Part shown: piece after piece, positions 45,592 through 56,548 of the stretch
Layout: every line of letters starts with the position of its first letter
Numbering within the stretch: position 1 is the stretch's first letter
Source of the DNA: Lucifuga dentata
Lineage: Eukaryota; Chordata; Actinopteri; Ophidiiformes; Bythitidae
Direction: 5' to 3'
Assembly: GCA_014773175.1 (NCBI GenBank)
Contig: VXCM01003455.1
Span: 1-64,000, forward strand
DNA length: 64,000 bases
Position numbers and translations under genes: made by a program
The notes under the pieces: model-generated
What the model was told of the DNA's origin: nothing
Database searches by the model: none
The model's input: only the letters and a program-made list of their open reading frames with translations

Positions 45592-46298
45592 CCATGTCAG
45601 TCAGCAGATGTAAAAGTACCTGGAAGATGATGGCATGCGCTAAGCTAACGTTAGATGTCTTCTTTTTGAATTACAGAGAACGTTTCAGGGCTAATGAGAA
45701 GGTTTCACGTTTCTGTTAACCTTCAGGAGATAACGCAGACTTTATTTAGGAAGCGTCTTCCTCTCATTTCAGGTTTTCCTGCTATGTGTTTAGAATCTGA
45801 CGTCGCAGACTTCAAACGTCACTCTGAGTAAATAAAGCTGAAAGCGAAGGTGCATGTTTGCGTCGAATTATCGCAGCATTTCTTCAGGCTGGAGTTTGAC
45901 TGTGAGCTGTGGCCGTCCCGCAGGAAGTAATGATGTGAAAAAGAAAAGGACGTAATGATGTGTTTATGTCTGTTTCTGTCCTAGTTGGCGAGACAGTTTG
46001 AAGCGGCGTCACCTGAGAGGTAAGAGTTTCTCCTTCCAGAACCCTTTCTGCTGCTCACATCCAGATCACTTCCTGTGTGGAGTTTTATCGTCCACTGTGG
46101 AAACGTCTCGGTGTTGACAGAGGTGGAAAGTCTTTTAGTCTCTAGATCTGTCCACCCACCCACCCCATCCTCCCNCTAATTACCACAGCATTACCATTCA
46201 CAGTGCATATCTGAGAGTGTGTGTATGTGTGTGTGCACATGTGCTTACCAGAGGCAGATTATTGATCAGAATTAGTAATTAGTGATTAAAGTAACAAA
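45181..46298. other. No supported gene; (CT)n 45541-45588
   Basis: The CT array gives leucine/serine frames. Otherwise unassigned apart from a possible mini-exon (listed). Confidence 0.5.
45985..46019 (+). CDS. Possible 35-bp mini-exon of an unidentified gene
   Basis: GTTTCTGTCCTAG precedes it and GGTAAGAG follows, both good splice signals. One frame reads LARQFEAASPER. It lies on the strand opposite to dnaja3. Unrecognised and short, so chance is a real alternative. Confidence 0.25.
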
Positions 46299-46336
<38 letters not shown>

Positions 46337-46873
46337 TCTCTGTCTTATTTCCACTATCAGGCTTTCTGTTTCGTTCTTTCTGAATGACTAGTTTCTCTTT
46401 TCATTTTTTTCCTCTCCATCTATTCCATCCCTCCTTTTCTTTTTCTTTCTTTCTTTCTTTCTTTCTTCACCTTTTCTATCTCTACCTCTGTCTGGTTGTC
46501 TCTCTCCTATTCTGCTACATGCTCTTCAGTTTTACATCACTCCTTTTCTCTTTCCTTCTCTATCTCTCGCTCTGTCTTTCCCTTCTTTCTCTCTCTCCCC
46601 CCTCATTCTCTCTCCCTTTCTCCCTCTTGTCTCTCTCCTTCCTTTCTGCCCCTCTCTCTCTCTCTCCATTATTCTTTCTTCATGTCCTCTCTGTCCTTAT
46701 TTCTATCTGCCCCCTCTGTTCTCTCTCTCCCTCACTCTCTCTCTCTTTCTCTCTCCCCCCCTCATTTTCGCTTCTGTTCTCCCTTTCTTTCTCCATGTCT
46801 CTTTCCTCCTTTCTTTCTGACCCCCCTCTTTCTCTTTTATTCTCTCTTCCTGTCCCGTCTTTATTTCTATCTG

Positions 46874-46934
<61 letters not shown>

Positions 46935-46940
46935 ATTGAT
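46299..46940. repeat. Polypyrimidine block 1
   Basis: About 640 bp of CT-rich sequence, not a pure microsatellite: longer phrases such as CCCTTTCTTTCTCCATGTCT, CTTTATTTCTATCTGA and TTTCCTCCTTTCTTTCTGA recur here and in the block at 51050-51790. The 187-codon frame is a repeat artefact. Confidence 0.85.
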
Positions 46941-47436
46941 AGCCTGACGTGTAAATGTATATGTCGTTTAGCGTATGTTTGCTTTTTAACATATCACGAC
47001 AGCTCAGACAGAGAAGCTCAAACACACAAATATTAACTTTCGCATGTTTTCCTCTGATTGTTCAAACTTGGTGCTATTTGTTTTATTTTATCTTATTTTA
47101 ATAATGTTTGCCATCTGTCAACAGCCTGTGGAAAAAGGGAGAGGCAGGATATACGCCACTTAGAGAGCTTCTTTTTTTTTTTTTTTTTTTTTAGAATTTG
47201 CTGTGAGGCTGCTTCTCAAGACAAATTGCCGATTCAAAGAAAAGCTTGTCAGGTCAAGGGTCACTCCACATCGCCACTTCCTGCTGGCGATAAATACAAT
47301 ACCGTCTCATACGAAGACATTCTGTCTCTGGGTTCTTCTGACTTGGTAGTTTTTCTTCATTTTACATTTCCAGCATCTTCTGTGTTTTTGCTGTCTATTT
47401 GAGAAAGTTTGCTTCTGTCAGCCTGCAGTGTGAGTT
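46941..47436. other. No gene seen
   Basis: Includes a poly-T run (about 47171-47192). The 114-codon frame shows no recognisable domain. Confidence 0.5.
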
Positions 47437-47492
47437 TAAAGGAGCATACCAGTGATTTTTCCATGTTTAAGGCCAATAAATACTACCTGCGT
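47437..47492 (+). mobile_element. TTAA-B left-end scrap
   Basis: TTTAAAGGAGCATACCAGTG through CAATAAATACTACCTGCG, then abruptly a hAT-like end. Confidence 0.7.
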
Positions 47493-48180
47493 ATAGGGCT
47501 GGGTGATAAATCGATTTAATCGATTAATTCAAGGTTACGTTTTGGCACGATGTGTAAAATGGCTGAATCAGAAAATCGAGGTTTTTTTTTTTTTTTTAAA
47601 CTACTATCTAACTATTTTTAACGGGGAAAATGCGGCAGCGGGTCGCTCTCTGTCAGTCAAGCCCGTTCCCGTTTTGTGTGCGTTAAACCTACAAGCCTTG
47701 TTTATACTTGTGTGTGTCCATGAGGGTCCGCGGCTCCGCCTGCAGCAGGACGCAGAATCCAATTTTACCAATCAACGGTCTGTCACGTTCGCTGATGTCA
47801 CGCTCACGAAGCTTTCAGCAGGTCAGACATGCAGCAAGATGCTAACAAACACTTTGACTGAAGATGAGCTCGTTTCTAAAAAGGTAACGTCTCCTCATCG
47901 TTTGGAAGTTGTTCAGTTTTGCGCTTCACGGCGCGGAGCTCCTATAAACGTTACAGACCCGTTTGCTGCACGCCGTGAAGTGTGCGTTGCGTTTGGAAAC
48001 AGCAACCTCTGTCTTTGTCCAACTCTTTGTCCCAGTCTGGCAGCTTTCTCAGGTTCAGGTCTTGCTAGGTTGGGAGTTAAAACAGTCCTGAATGCTGACG
48101 TGTCCCATAACGTGTCCATACCTCTGCAGACAGCTGTCCCTCTCATATGTGTACGCCGTCTCTCTGATGGAACAGTTTGA
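47493..48180 (+). mobile_element. Degenerate hAT-like element, 5' part
   Basis: Starts TAGGGCTGGGTGATAAATCG, a terminus style shared by fish hAT elements, then AATCGATTAATTC. A frame later reads MLTNTLTEDELVSKK (about 47840-47885), reminiscent of the N-terminus of ZBED-type hAT transposases. The expected zinc-finger motif does not follow, so the element is decayed. The 225-codon frame is therefore not called a gene. Confidence 0.4.
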
Positions 48181-48929
48181 ACCCCTCAGACTCCGGCAGG
48201 CTGCGGGTCAGAACGGTGTTTTATATTTAGAGCGGCAGATTGAACAGTATGTTGACGTTAGCGCAGCTTAATTAGGTTTTCTGAGACACGTGCACCAATG
48301 AAGTTCATCACATGCGGAGACATGGTCAGCAGTGGCATCACGAGACGGGCTTTGTCTGTGTAACTTAACCCTCTCAAGTCTAAAGTCATAGAAACATTGC
48401 TGATTTTTGGAGACTTTCCTTCATTTTACAGAATATTCTAGAATCACATGGAAAATTGATGTTTTATGATTTGTTCTTCAACATTTTTGCTCAGTTCTTT
48501 CAGATTGTATTTTTTTTTTTTCAAGAATAATTTTTGAGAAACGTATTTGAGACTCCAGAGGGGGAATACATTTTTCAGATCTGTTTCATTGCCTTCGCAC
48601 ACCGCCATCTTTGTCTGACTCTTAATATGTTTTACAGAAAATCTGGCACTTATACACATCTCACAAAAACATAATTTGTACCAAATCGTAGTAATTTGAT
48701 TCTTCTAGAGGCTAGAGGCTTAGTATCTTCAGGTCGTGGATGGAAGACCTTTGCTCTGGTTGGGAGAACCTGTGACCTCCAGGGATTTCACTAGAACTTC
48801 CTGAAGGTGAAAATACGATGAGTTAGAGAGACAGCTGAGGTTGTCCTGCAACAAAAGACACCAAAAACATGTAAAAACATTCATTTAAGGCAGTAAAACA
48901 GCAAAATAAAAATCCATAGTACCCTCATA
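48181..48929. other. No gene seen; piggyBac-like TTAACCCTC word at 48366
   Basis: TTAACCCTCTCAAGTCTAAAG resembles a piggyBac-type end, but no mirror end was found. A minus-strand acceptor-like site near 48808 is followed by about 23 open codons; not called. Confidence 0.4.
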
Positions 48930-49570
48930 TAAGCAGGAAAAACGGCACACAGTTTCACTTTAGGGGAGAGGAGGAGACGTTAACAGGAATTCTGTACAGT
49001 GTTTCCCACAGGTTGAAAGTTTATTGTGGTGGTGGGTGGACGGTGGCTTGGGGGGTAGACGAAACGGGACACTAAACGTGATTGGACCAAACCAAAGCAT
49101 AGTAGACATTAGTGGCACAGTCGGACATTTGGTTTCACTTTCTCCGCTTTCACTTTCTAGGAGCCCTGCCCACGTACCGCCCATGTGTGTGTCAGCAGTG
49201 TTGCACTGTTTTTAAGGCCGGGTCGTCCCGTGAAACCTGGGCGGGTCTTCAGTTACCTGGGCGGGCCGCCCAAGAAAAGCCTACGTATGCTAAACGCTGC
49301 TGGTTTTCTGTGTATTTTTGTACTCGATTATAAACGGGGATATAAACAGGGATAACGGGCACAGTTTCACTTTAAATTCTCTCCAGGGAGCACAGACAGA
49401 GAAATTAACCCACGTTTACGCCTCATCATAGCTGACAGAGTAGGAAAGTTTTGAATTTTGTCAAATGGAGACCCTCACCCCGGGTTTCTACCACCTTCCG
49501 GCTATCCGACAGGCCTGTCAGAGAAAGCGTACTGCGACCTTTAGCAGGATGGACGGTTTGTCTTTGGTTT
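48930..49570 (+). repeat. Repeat P, copy 1, interrupted by a hAT MITE
   Basis: The ACAGTTTCACTTT phrase appears at about 48950 and again at 49358 with AATTCTCTCCAGGGAGC. It continues with CTACCACCTTCCGGCTATCC and GAAAGCGTACTGCGACCTTT. The 49350-49570 part matches 63225-63530. Confidence 0.5.
48997..49299 (+). mobile_element. hAT-type MITE F, copy 1
   Basis: Starts CAGTGTTTCCCACAGGTTGA. It contains GTGGTGGGTGGACGG, CTGGGCGGGTCTTCAGTTA and AAAGCCTACGTATG, and ends in a decayed mirror (TAAACGCTG of GGGAAACACTG). CAGTGTTTCCC/GGGAAACACTG ends are typical of hAT elements. Confidence 0.7.
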
Positions 49571-50046
49571 CTTAATGCTGCACCTTGAATATCTCCTGAT
49601 CTGCACCTGAAACACAGCTGCCATGTTTGCATTGTTTGTCCTGTAGTTGCTTCACGTTAGCGTTAAATGTCAAATTACACCGTGGAGGTGTTGACATTTT
49701 CTGATCGAATTGGGGCCCTAATCTTGTTTGAATAATTGTTTTATAACGCTGAGGAAGCTGTTGTTGACATCATTATCTTTTCCCAGCGGAGTCGAAGGCT
49801 TTGTCATTTGGACGTGGTTAGGATTGCAAGTGCAAACGACAAGCTAAGCTATTTGGCTAAGCTGCTAATGCTCTATTTACAAATTACACCACAATAGAGA
49901 GTGGATTAACAGATGTTGCTGTATGTCGCTTAATGAGTTTCCTGGTACTTTCTCTGATGGAGTTGATCCTCCGCTGAGGCGGAAATCAGAGTAATTTAAT
50001 TCATGTTCTCATTGTGTTGTTGACATCGTATCTGCTTTTCCTCTTT
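49571..50046. other. No gene seen
   Basis: Unassigned sequence. Confidence 0.5.
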
Positions 50047-50630
50047 TTAAAGGACCATATCTATTTTGCATGTTTGAGCCTAATATATTCAATTTTCATA
50101 CATGTAACGTTACTGACAATCATTTCCCAAAGCATACTACTGGAACGGTGAATTAAAAATGTTTTTCCTACCTTCCAGACCTCCATTGGTTTCAGTTCAT
50201 TCTGCTATTAAAATCAACTTGTTGATACTGTAAACGTTCTTGGGATAGGTAATCCATCATCACCAACAAGACGTGTATTCAGGTTTTTTTAGAAGTTATG
50301 TAATTTTAGTGTTTAAGCTCAATAAAAAGCGTGGAGTGAATGTATGCCTCCACCGGGGAATATAGTCCCAAAAGAAGACCTGCGTTTATGGAAAAATTTA
50401 AAGGACCGTGACTTCATAAGGCTGTGTAACTATTAGCAGGAGAAACATGGATTTTTAAGGTGGGTGTATCACTTGAATATTTGATTTTGAAAGATTAAGA
50501 GATTTAGCAAAATATCAGGAAAGCTGAAATACGGTTTTATCCTTTGGGAAATGATTGTCAGTAACGTAACATGTATGAACACTGAATATATTAGGCTCAA
50601 ACATGTAAAACGGACGGTATGGTCCTTTAA
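50047..50630 (-). mobile_element. TTAA-A MITE, copy 7
   Basis: Full-length 584 bp, TTAAAGGACCATATC to GGACGGTATGGTCCTTTAA. Slight shortening in the left terminal repeat. Confidence 0.9.
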
Positions 50631-50691
50631 TATGAAACTTCTTAAACAATCAAGTCATTTTAGTTCTCATTCTCAGTTTTCCCTCATTCAG

Positions 50692-50730
<39 letters not shown>

Positions 50731-51049
50731 CAGGTAGCTAATATATTCCATTCCTGTAAGCCAGTCTGCTGTGACTAATGTCTGTGAAAGAGGGAGAAAG
50801 TGAAAGAGAGAAACGGAGGAGTGAAGGTGTCTGTAATGAGGTACATGGGCCCTGACATGAAAACAACCCCAGGAAAAGGAATTAAAAAAAAGAAAAAAGG
50901 AGGGAGTCGCACATTCCTGACGGTTTTCGTGTGCCGGCACAATGAGGGAGGCTGAAAAAAATGAGAGAAGAAAATAGAGAGATAAAACCTGCTGTTAAAT
51001 GTTTTAAAGAGGAGGGAAGGTTCACCAGCTGAGCCAGGTTGAAACTTTC
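50631..51049. other. No gene seen; (CT)n at 50696-50727
   Basis: A CT microsatellite and unassigned sequence. Confidence 0.5.
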
Positions 51050-51634
51050 CACTCGTTATTTTGCCTTTCGTTATCAGGCTTTCTCTCTCGTTCTCTGGAC
51101 TGACCGGTCGGTTACAGAGAACTGTTTATTCTGTTCTTCATACTTCTACTCCATTCAGCTTCATATCCATCCTTTTCTCTTTCATTTTCTCTATCTTGTT
51201 CTCTCTTACCCTTCTTTTTCTCTCTCACTGTCTCTTTCACCACTCATTTTCTTTCTCCATCTCTCTCCTCCTTTCTTTGTCGCTCTCTCTCTCCCCCCTC
51301 TCACTCTTTCTTTCTCTCTCCCCTCTCTAACTCNCTCCTTTCTTTGTCGCTCTCTCTCTCCCCCCTCTCACTCTTTCTTTCTCTCTCCCCTCTCTAACTC
51401 TCTCCCCTTCTCCCTTTCTTTCTCCATGTCTCCTTCCTCCTTTCTTTCTGACTTCCTCTCTCTGTCTCTTTCTGTCTTTATTTCCTATCTGACCCCCCTC
51501 TTTCTTTCTCTCCCCCTCATTCTCTCTCCTTTCTTTATGCCTCTCTCTCTCTCTCTCTCTCTCTTTTTCTTTCCCTCCCCTCTCTCATTCTCTCTCCCCT
51601 TCTCCCTTTCTTTTTCCATGTCTCTTTCCTCCTT

Positions 51635-51680
<46 letters not shown>

Positions 51681-51716
51681 ATTCTCTCTTCCTGACCTGT
51701 CTTTATTTCTATCTGA

Positions 51717-51750
<34 letters not shown>

Positions 51751-51790
51751 ATTCTCTCTTCCTGCCCTGTCTTTGATCTCTCTTTCTCTC
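51050..51790. repeat. Polypyrimidine block 2
   Basis: Homologous to 46299-46940, including the non-repetitive lead-in (TTATCAGGCTTTCT here, CTATCAGGCTTTCTG there). A 66-bp duplication around the N at 51334 is an assembly artefact. The 218-codon frame is a repeat artefact. Confidence 0.85.
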
Positions 51791-51884
51791 ACAAACACAC
51801 ACATGACACACGTCCTATGCACACAATTTCCCACTTTCCTCTTAATCTGTACAACACGGGCTCTACAGCAGAGTTCGTGTTTCT

Positions 51885-52075
51885 TTGCTGGTTTAAAACA
51901 GGATAAATCGTCTCTTAAATGTGAAGCAGCTCGTTAACACGCTGATCTTCATCGGCTTTTACCTGAAACACCTTAAAACAATGTGTCACATGTCAACGAT
52001 GCTCTGGTTAACTGATGAGCTTCAGTTGTCACGGTGCTTATGTAGCATGACGCCGTTAATTAGCGTGATTTTTAT
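51885..52075 (+). repeat. Repeat T, copy 2
   Basis: Same order of blocks as 42475-42690. Confidence 0.6.
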
Positions 52076-52440
52076 TGATTTTCCTACATTGATATGACTG
52101 GAGACCTGAGGAAACAGCCCAGGACCTGATCTGACCTGATGAGACTGAATATAGACTGTCTGACTCAGGTCCCAGGTTCTCAGGAGCTGAGTGGACCATG
52201 GAGACCTCTAGCATGTACGTTATTTTTTTTTTTCTTAATTTAACCAGGAGAACTTCGTTCAGATTAACAATCTCTTTTTCATATCTCTGGCCAAGATATG
52301 CAGCAAAGACATGAAGTTACAGACAAATAACATAAAACAAAGTAAAACGACTGCAGCACATAAAAACGCTGCTTATACAATATGAATAAAGAAAGTGTTG
52401 ACATTAGAAAAAAATTATAAGCAGAAATAATTTCCCTAGA
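52076..52440. other. No gene seen
   Basis: Unassigned, with a poly-T run near 52224. Confidence 0.5.
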
Positions 52441-52890
52441 ATGCTCCCATCCAGCGTCACGGTCTCAACCCGACCCGTACAGCTAACAAAGCTAGCTCAC
52501 CTGCAGAAGCTGTTTGGGAAGCTGAAGTTGTTCTGAGGCGCTGTACAGGTAAAAAGTCATTATGTTTCACGATATTAGAAGCTCAACTTTATGTTGTACT
52601 GGAGCTAACATTAGCTAACTATGCTACCAGGAGATAATGCTGTTATTAACAAACTACGATAGCTAGTGTTGCTATCCTACGATAGCCATGCTGCTACTGT
52701 TGTTAGCCACCAAACAAAACTATGCTAACGTGATATTATCTACAGTTACAGATCAATGGTTAGTCGTTGAACGCTGAAATGGAGTAGGAGGAGTTTATGA
52801 AGTTCTAGCTTTCTATGACGGGAAAAGCGGAATTCACCATGAAGTCCAACTCATTCCGAACACGCATGTTTTGAACAGGCACCACGCAAG
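52441..52890 (+). repeat. Dispersed repeat E, right part
   Basis: Begins CCATCCAGCGTCACGGTCTC and AACCCGACCCGTACAGC (as in copy 1 after 17258). It ends CCATGAAGTCCAACTC, CCGAACACGCATGTTTTGAA, ACAGGCACCAC (as in copies 3 and 5). The middle (AGCTAACAAAGCTAGCTCAC) is not present in the shorter copies and may be the fuller form. Confidence 0.55.
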
Positions 52891-52979
52891 TCATCTCAAC
52901 GTTGATTTCATATTGACTAGATTGAAACTGGATCCTTGATTATTTGCTGTTCATATTATTCTGTAATGTTTGTTTTTGA

Positions 52980-53240
52980 TCTTTCTAATTTACCTGCTTC
53001 CACACCTGTGGCTCCGTTCTTACACCTGGTGACAAAGGAGGTCGTTTGAGGAGAGAATCTCTCTCTGAATCGCCTCTCCTGAGGTTTCTTCCATTTTCTC
53101 TGTATGATAAGGGTTTTTTTAGGGATTTTTTTCCTCATCTTAGAGTTTGGGCTGGTCAGGAACCGCTAATGTTTGGGTCTGTAAAGCCCTTTGAGACAAT
53201 GGATGTGATATTAAACTACAAATAAACTTGACTTGACTAA
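52980..53240 (+). mobile_element. Retroposon-type 3' tail
   Basis: TTTCTTCCATTTTCTCTG, GGGTTTTTTTAGGGA, TTTTTCCTCATCTTAGAG, TAAAGCCCTTTGAGACAA and ATAAACTTGACTTGACT. This succession is typical of a widespread fish non-LTR retroposon 3' end. No coding part remains. Confidence 0.6.
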
Positions 53241-54105
53241 ACAAACCATTGAAAAAATGATTTTAAACATTTCTTTAGCAGTTTATTTAGAATTTATTTT
53301 GAGTCCGTGTAGAAGCGTGTTCCTGATTTCCTGCTGGTTTTCTACCTGTGGTTCTCACCATGTGAATGTTTCGTTCTGTGGTTTTATTTTGGTGACGTGA
53401 TAGTTGTTCATCAGTTTTTTTGTTTTTGGTGTTGGTCTTAAACTGAAGCCTATAATTTTTGCAAAATAACACCCTTACCGCTGCAAATCAACCTAATCAA
53501 ACTCGCAAACGAGTCATCCAGAGGCCGCAAAGACGTGAAAATACACACAATAAATGACTTTCTTCTTCAGCCAGATTTGTAGTTTACACATTGTCAGTAA
53601 TATAAGACATGTAAAGTTGGACTGTGAGTGGGAGTTTGGGCATGAATCATAAAACGTGAGACGTGTGACATGAAGAATGTTCAGCCCAACCCTCCAGCAG
53701 GACATGGGTTCACTTCAGTACGAGTACAGTCCTGTTGATCTTGTCTTGTCGGTTTTGTTGATCCCACGAGTAAAATGCTGACTGTAGATTTAACTTTTCC
53801 ATTTAGTTTTTCACGTCTTTCTTTTTTTAAATTAATTATAATTAATTAATTATAGATAATAAATGGAAAAGGTCAAATTCTGAAGCCTGGTTTTACGCTG
53901 AACACGGACGCCCAAATGTGACGTGATGGCGGCCAGCAGAGGAGGCGTCTGAGGGTCGATCAGGTTAAGTGCCACTTGAAATCTGAAAGAAGTAGGATCG
54001 ATGATATAAATTTTTTTTCATACAATATATATATATTTTTTTTTATATTGATCGATATTAATATATAAATCATGGCAAAGATTCTGCTGCATTTCAGGTC
54101 ACTTG
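53241..54105. other. No gene seen; element M scrap at 53880-53945
   Basis: GAAGCCTGGTTTTACGCTGA, ACACGGACGCCC resembles the start of the element at 60361. Further on is an AT-rich run (54010-54060). Confidence 0.45.
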
Positions 54106-54165
54106 AGATTTATTTTAACATTTTCTTCATGCTTTACTGCATGAAGAAAATGTTAAAATAAATCT
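54106..54165. repeat. Perfect 27-bp hairpin with 6-nt loop
   Basis: 54106-54132 and 54139-54165 are exact reverse complements (starting AGATTTATTTTAAC), separated by TTTACT. The hairpin lies about 40 bp upstream of the truncated LINE. Confidence 0.95.
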
Positions 54166-54201
54166 GAAGAAAATGTTCTGAATGTAAAAAATAACCAACA
54201 A

Positions 54202-55216
54202 TTGTGTGAACTGAAAAACCGGGCTATCCGGTCCCTGTACAACCAAAGCCAGAGCTGTGTCCGCATCCTCGGCACTAAATCAGACCTGTTTCTGGTGGGT
54301 GTTGGACTCCACCAGGGCTGCCCCTTTGTCACCAATCCTGTTTGTGATTTTCATGGACAGGATTTCAAGGTGCAGTCAGGGATTGGAGGGTGTCCAGTTT
54401 GGTGACCTCAGAATAGCATCTCTGCTTTTTGCAGATGATGTGGTTCTGCTGGCTTCATCAGACAGTGACCTTCGACGTGCACTGAGCAGGTTTGAGGCTG
54501 AGTGTGAAGCGACTGGGATGAGAATCAGCACCTCCAAGTCTGAGACCATGGTGCTCTGTAGGAAAAAGGTGGACTGTTCCCTCCAGGTTAGAGGGGAGTC
54601 ACTACCCCAGACGGAGGAGTTTAAGTATCTCAGGGTCTTGTTCACGAGTGAGGGTAGGATGGAGCGTGAGGTTGATAGACGGATTGGTGCAGCGTCCGAG
54701 GTCCTACAGATGCTGTACCGGACCGTCATGGTGAAGAGGGAGCTGAGCCAGAAGGCGAGGCTCTCAATTTACCAATCAATCTACGTTCCTATCCTCACCT
54801 ATGTTCATGAGCTCTGGGTAATGACCGAAAGGACAAGATCACGGATACAAGCAGCGGAAATGAGGTTCCTCTGTAGGGTGTCTGGGCTCACTCAGGGACA
54901 GGGTGAGAAGCTCGGACATCCGGGAGGGACTCGGAGCCACTGCTCCTCCGCATCGAAAGGAGTCAGTTGAGGTGGTTCAGGGTTCGGGCACCTAACAAGG
55001 ATGCCCCCTGGTCGACTACCTAGGGAGGTCTTCCAGGCACGTCCAACTAGGAAAAGGCCCCGGGGAAGACCCAGGACACGCTGGAGGGATTACATCTCCC
55101 GGCTGTCCTGGGAACGCCTCGGAGTCCCCCAGAAGGAGTTAAAGGGTCTGGCCAGGGACAGGGAAGTGTGGGCCGGTCTGCTTAGTCTGCTGCCACCACG
55201 ACCCAGACCCGGATGA
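54202..55216 (+). mobile_element. RTE/Rex3-like LINE, 5'-truncated, frameshifted
   Basis: This is the C-terminal half of a non-LTR reverse transcriptase. In order: RAIRSLYNQSQSCVR, VGVGLHQGCP, a frameshift near 54325, LSPILFVIFMDRIS, then ASLLFADDVVLLASS with the catalytic FADD at 54428-54439. MRISTSKSETM, RRIGAASEVLQMLYRTV and LSIYQSIYVPILTY follow. Frames break again near 54900. The terminal part is open as PPGRLPREVFQARPTRKRPR to a stop at 55214-55216. There is no endonuclease domain. The short 3' end with GATG tandem repeats fits Rex3 (RTE clade). It cannot make a working protein. Confidence 0.88.
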
Positions 55217-55246
55217 GAGGAGGATAATGGATGGATGGATGGATGA
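55217..55246 (+). repeat. (ATGG)n 3' tail of the LINE
   Basis: Short tandem GATG units directly after the LINE stop codon, typical of RTE/Rex3 insertions. Confidence 0.85.
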
Positions 55247-56344
55247 AAAACTGTAAATTGCATCATCCTTAATAAATAAATCCAAATTAATAAACGGCAA
55301 TCAAAATGGTTTTCAGCAGTCCGTACTGGCATCATATCTTTTCCAATAAAAAAAGCTGCAGCACATGTGACGTCTTCGTGTCTTTTTGTTGTTTTAGTCG
55401 TATGGCGTGGTAGCAGAAAAAGCAGACTGTTGGTGGTTTGTTGGCGTGGAGTGTGTCCGTCCTGGGGGACGGGTTTGAAGACGCTGCTGTGTGACCTGTA
55501 AGACGGCGGCGCTTCAGACAGTAAAATAAGTTTGCTGTGCAGCCGTGCTTCATCAGCACATGTTACAGTAAACATGTGCTGATACGCTCTGTTCTGTGTC
55601 AGACTTTAAATAACAAAAATGGCGCCACACCGCTGACATTTTTTACCTTCTTATCCACTCTCTGGGACGTAACGCTGCTGAGCTTCACTTTCTTCATCAT
55701 CATCTGATTTTTTATTTTTTTTTCTCTGGAGTTTCATCTTTCAGACATCTTTGTCTGACTTTCGCTCACGTGTCACCACAAGGGCTGTGGCGTGTTCACT
55801 GTTTAGCTAATGCTGCTTTGAGGAAGTGGGCAGGCTTTATTATGACACTGCCACCAGATTGGCTAGTTTGTTCCAGTTCTGACAGGCTATTGGCTGTTTG
55901 AGCTGTCATTAACTTCCTGTATTCAAGCACTATTTTCTATCGATTTTACATTGACATCTTCATTTTTATGTCGAAGATTTTTTTATATCGCGATGCTTAT
56001 ATCATCCAGCTAGCATCCGCCTGGCGTATCTTCATTAATGACTGAAGGAGAAATGGACGGCGAGGGACAGAAAAACAACAACTTTGAAGAGCGGCTGGCA
56101 GAGGAGGTGAGGACCTGATTCCTCCAAAATGGCTGCCACTTCCTGGCAGGAGATAGCATGAAGTAGGACAGATATGACGACTAGAAGGAAGACCAAACCA
56201 AAAAACGGGGATCAGCAGCAGGAAGCTCTTCAGCGCCGCTTGGATCGTCACTTTTTGTTCGTTTTCGCTCTGATGGTCACAAGCAGAGAAACAAAGAGCG
56301 AGCGGCCATCATGAAACACAAAAACCAGGAACGCCAAGTCATCA
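55247..56344. other. No supported gene
   Basis: Around 56041-56108 an ATG-led frame (MTEGEMDGEGQKNNNFEERL) runs to a GAG/GTGAGG donor-like site. No upstream promoter features or homology were seen. The rest is unassigned. Confidence 0.4.
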
Positions 56345-56345
56345 C

Positions 56346-56380
<35 letters not shown>

Positions 56381-56408
56381 TTTCTCTTTGTGTCTCTGTC
56401 CTCTCGNC

Positions 56409-56443
<35 letters not shown>

Positions 56444-56504
56444 TTTCTCTTTGTGTCTCTGTCCTCTCGCTCTCTCTGTCTCGGTGTCTGTCTCTCTCTG
56501 TTTG

Positions 56505-56544
<40 letters not shown>

Positions 56545-56548
56545 ACAG
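56345..56548. repeat. CT/CA microsatellites with a 62-bp joint duplication
   Basis: CT array, single N at 56407 with 56345-56406 repeated after it, then CT and CA arrays to 56548. Confidence 0.9.

Noticed and set aside
46384..46947. 187- and 147-codon Ser/Leu/Phe-rich frames
   Set aside because: Read through a polypyrimidine repeat; the same applies to 51039-51695.
47503..48180. 225-codon open frame
   Set aside because: Starts inside a hAT-like terminus and lacks any complete domain; best explained as decayed transposon sequence.
56041..56108. MTEGEMDGEGQKNNNFEERL frame ending at GTGAGG
   Set aside because: No homology recognised and no promoter; may belong to an unclassified repeat.
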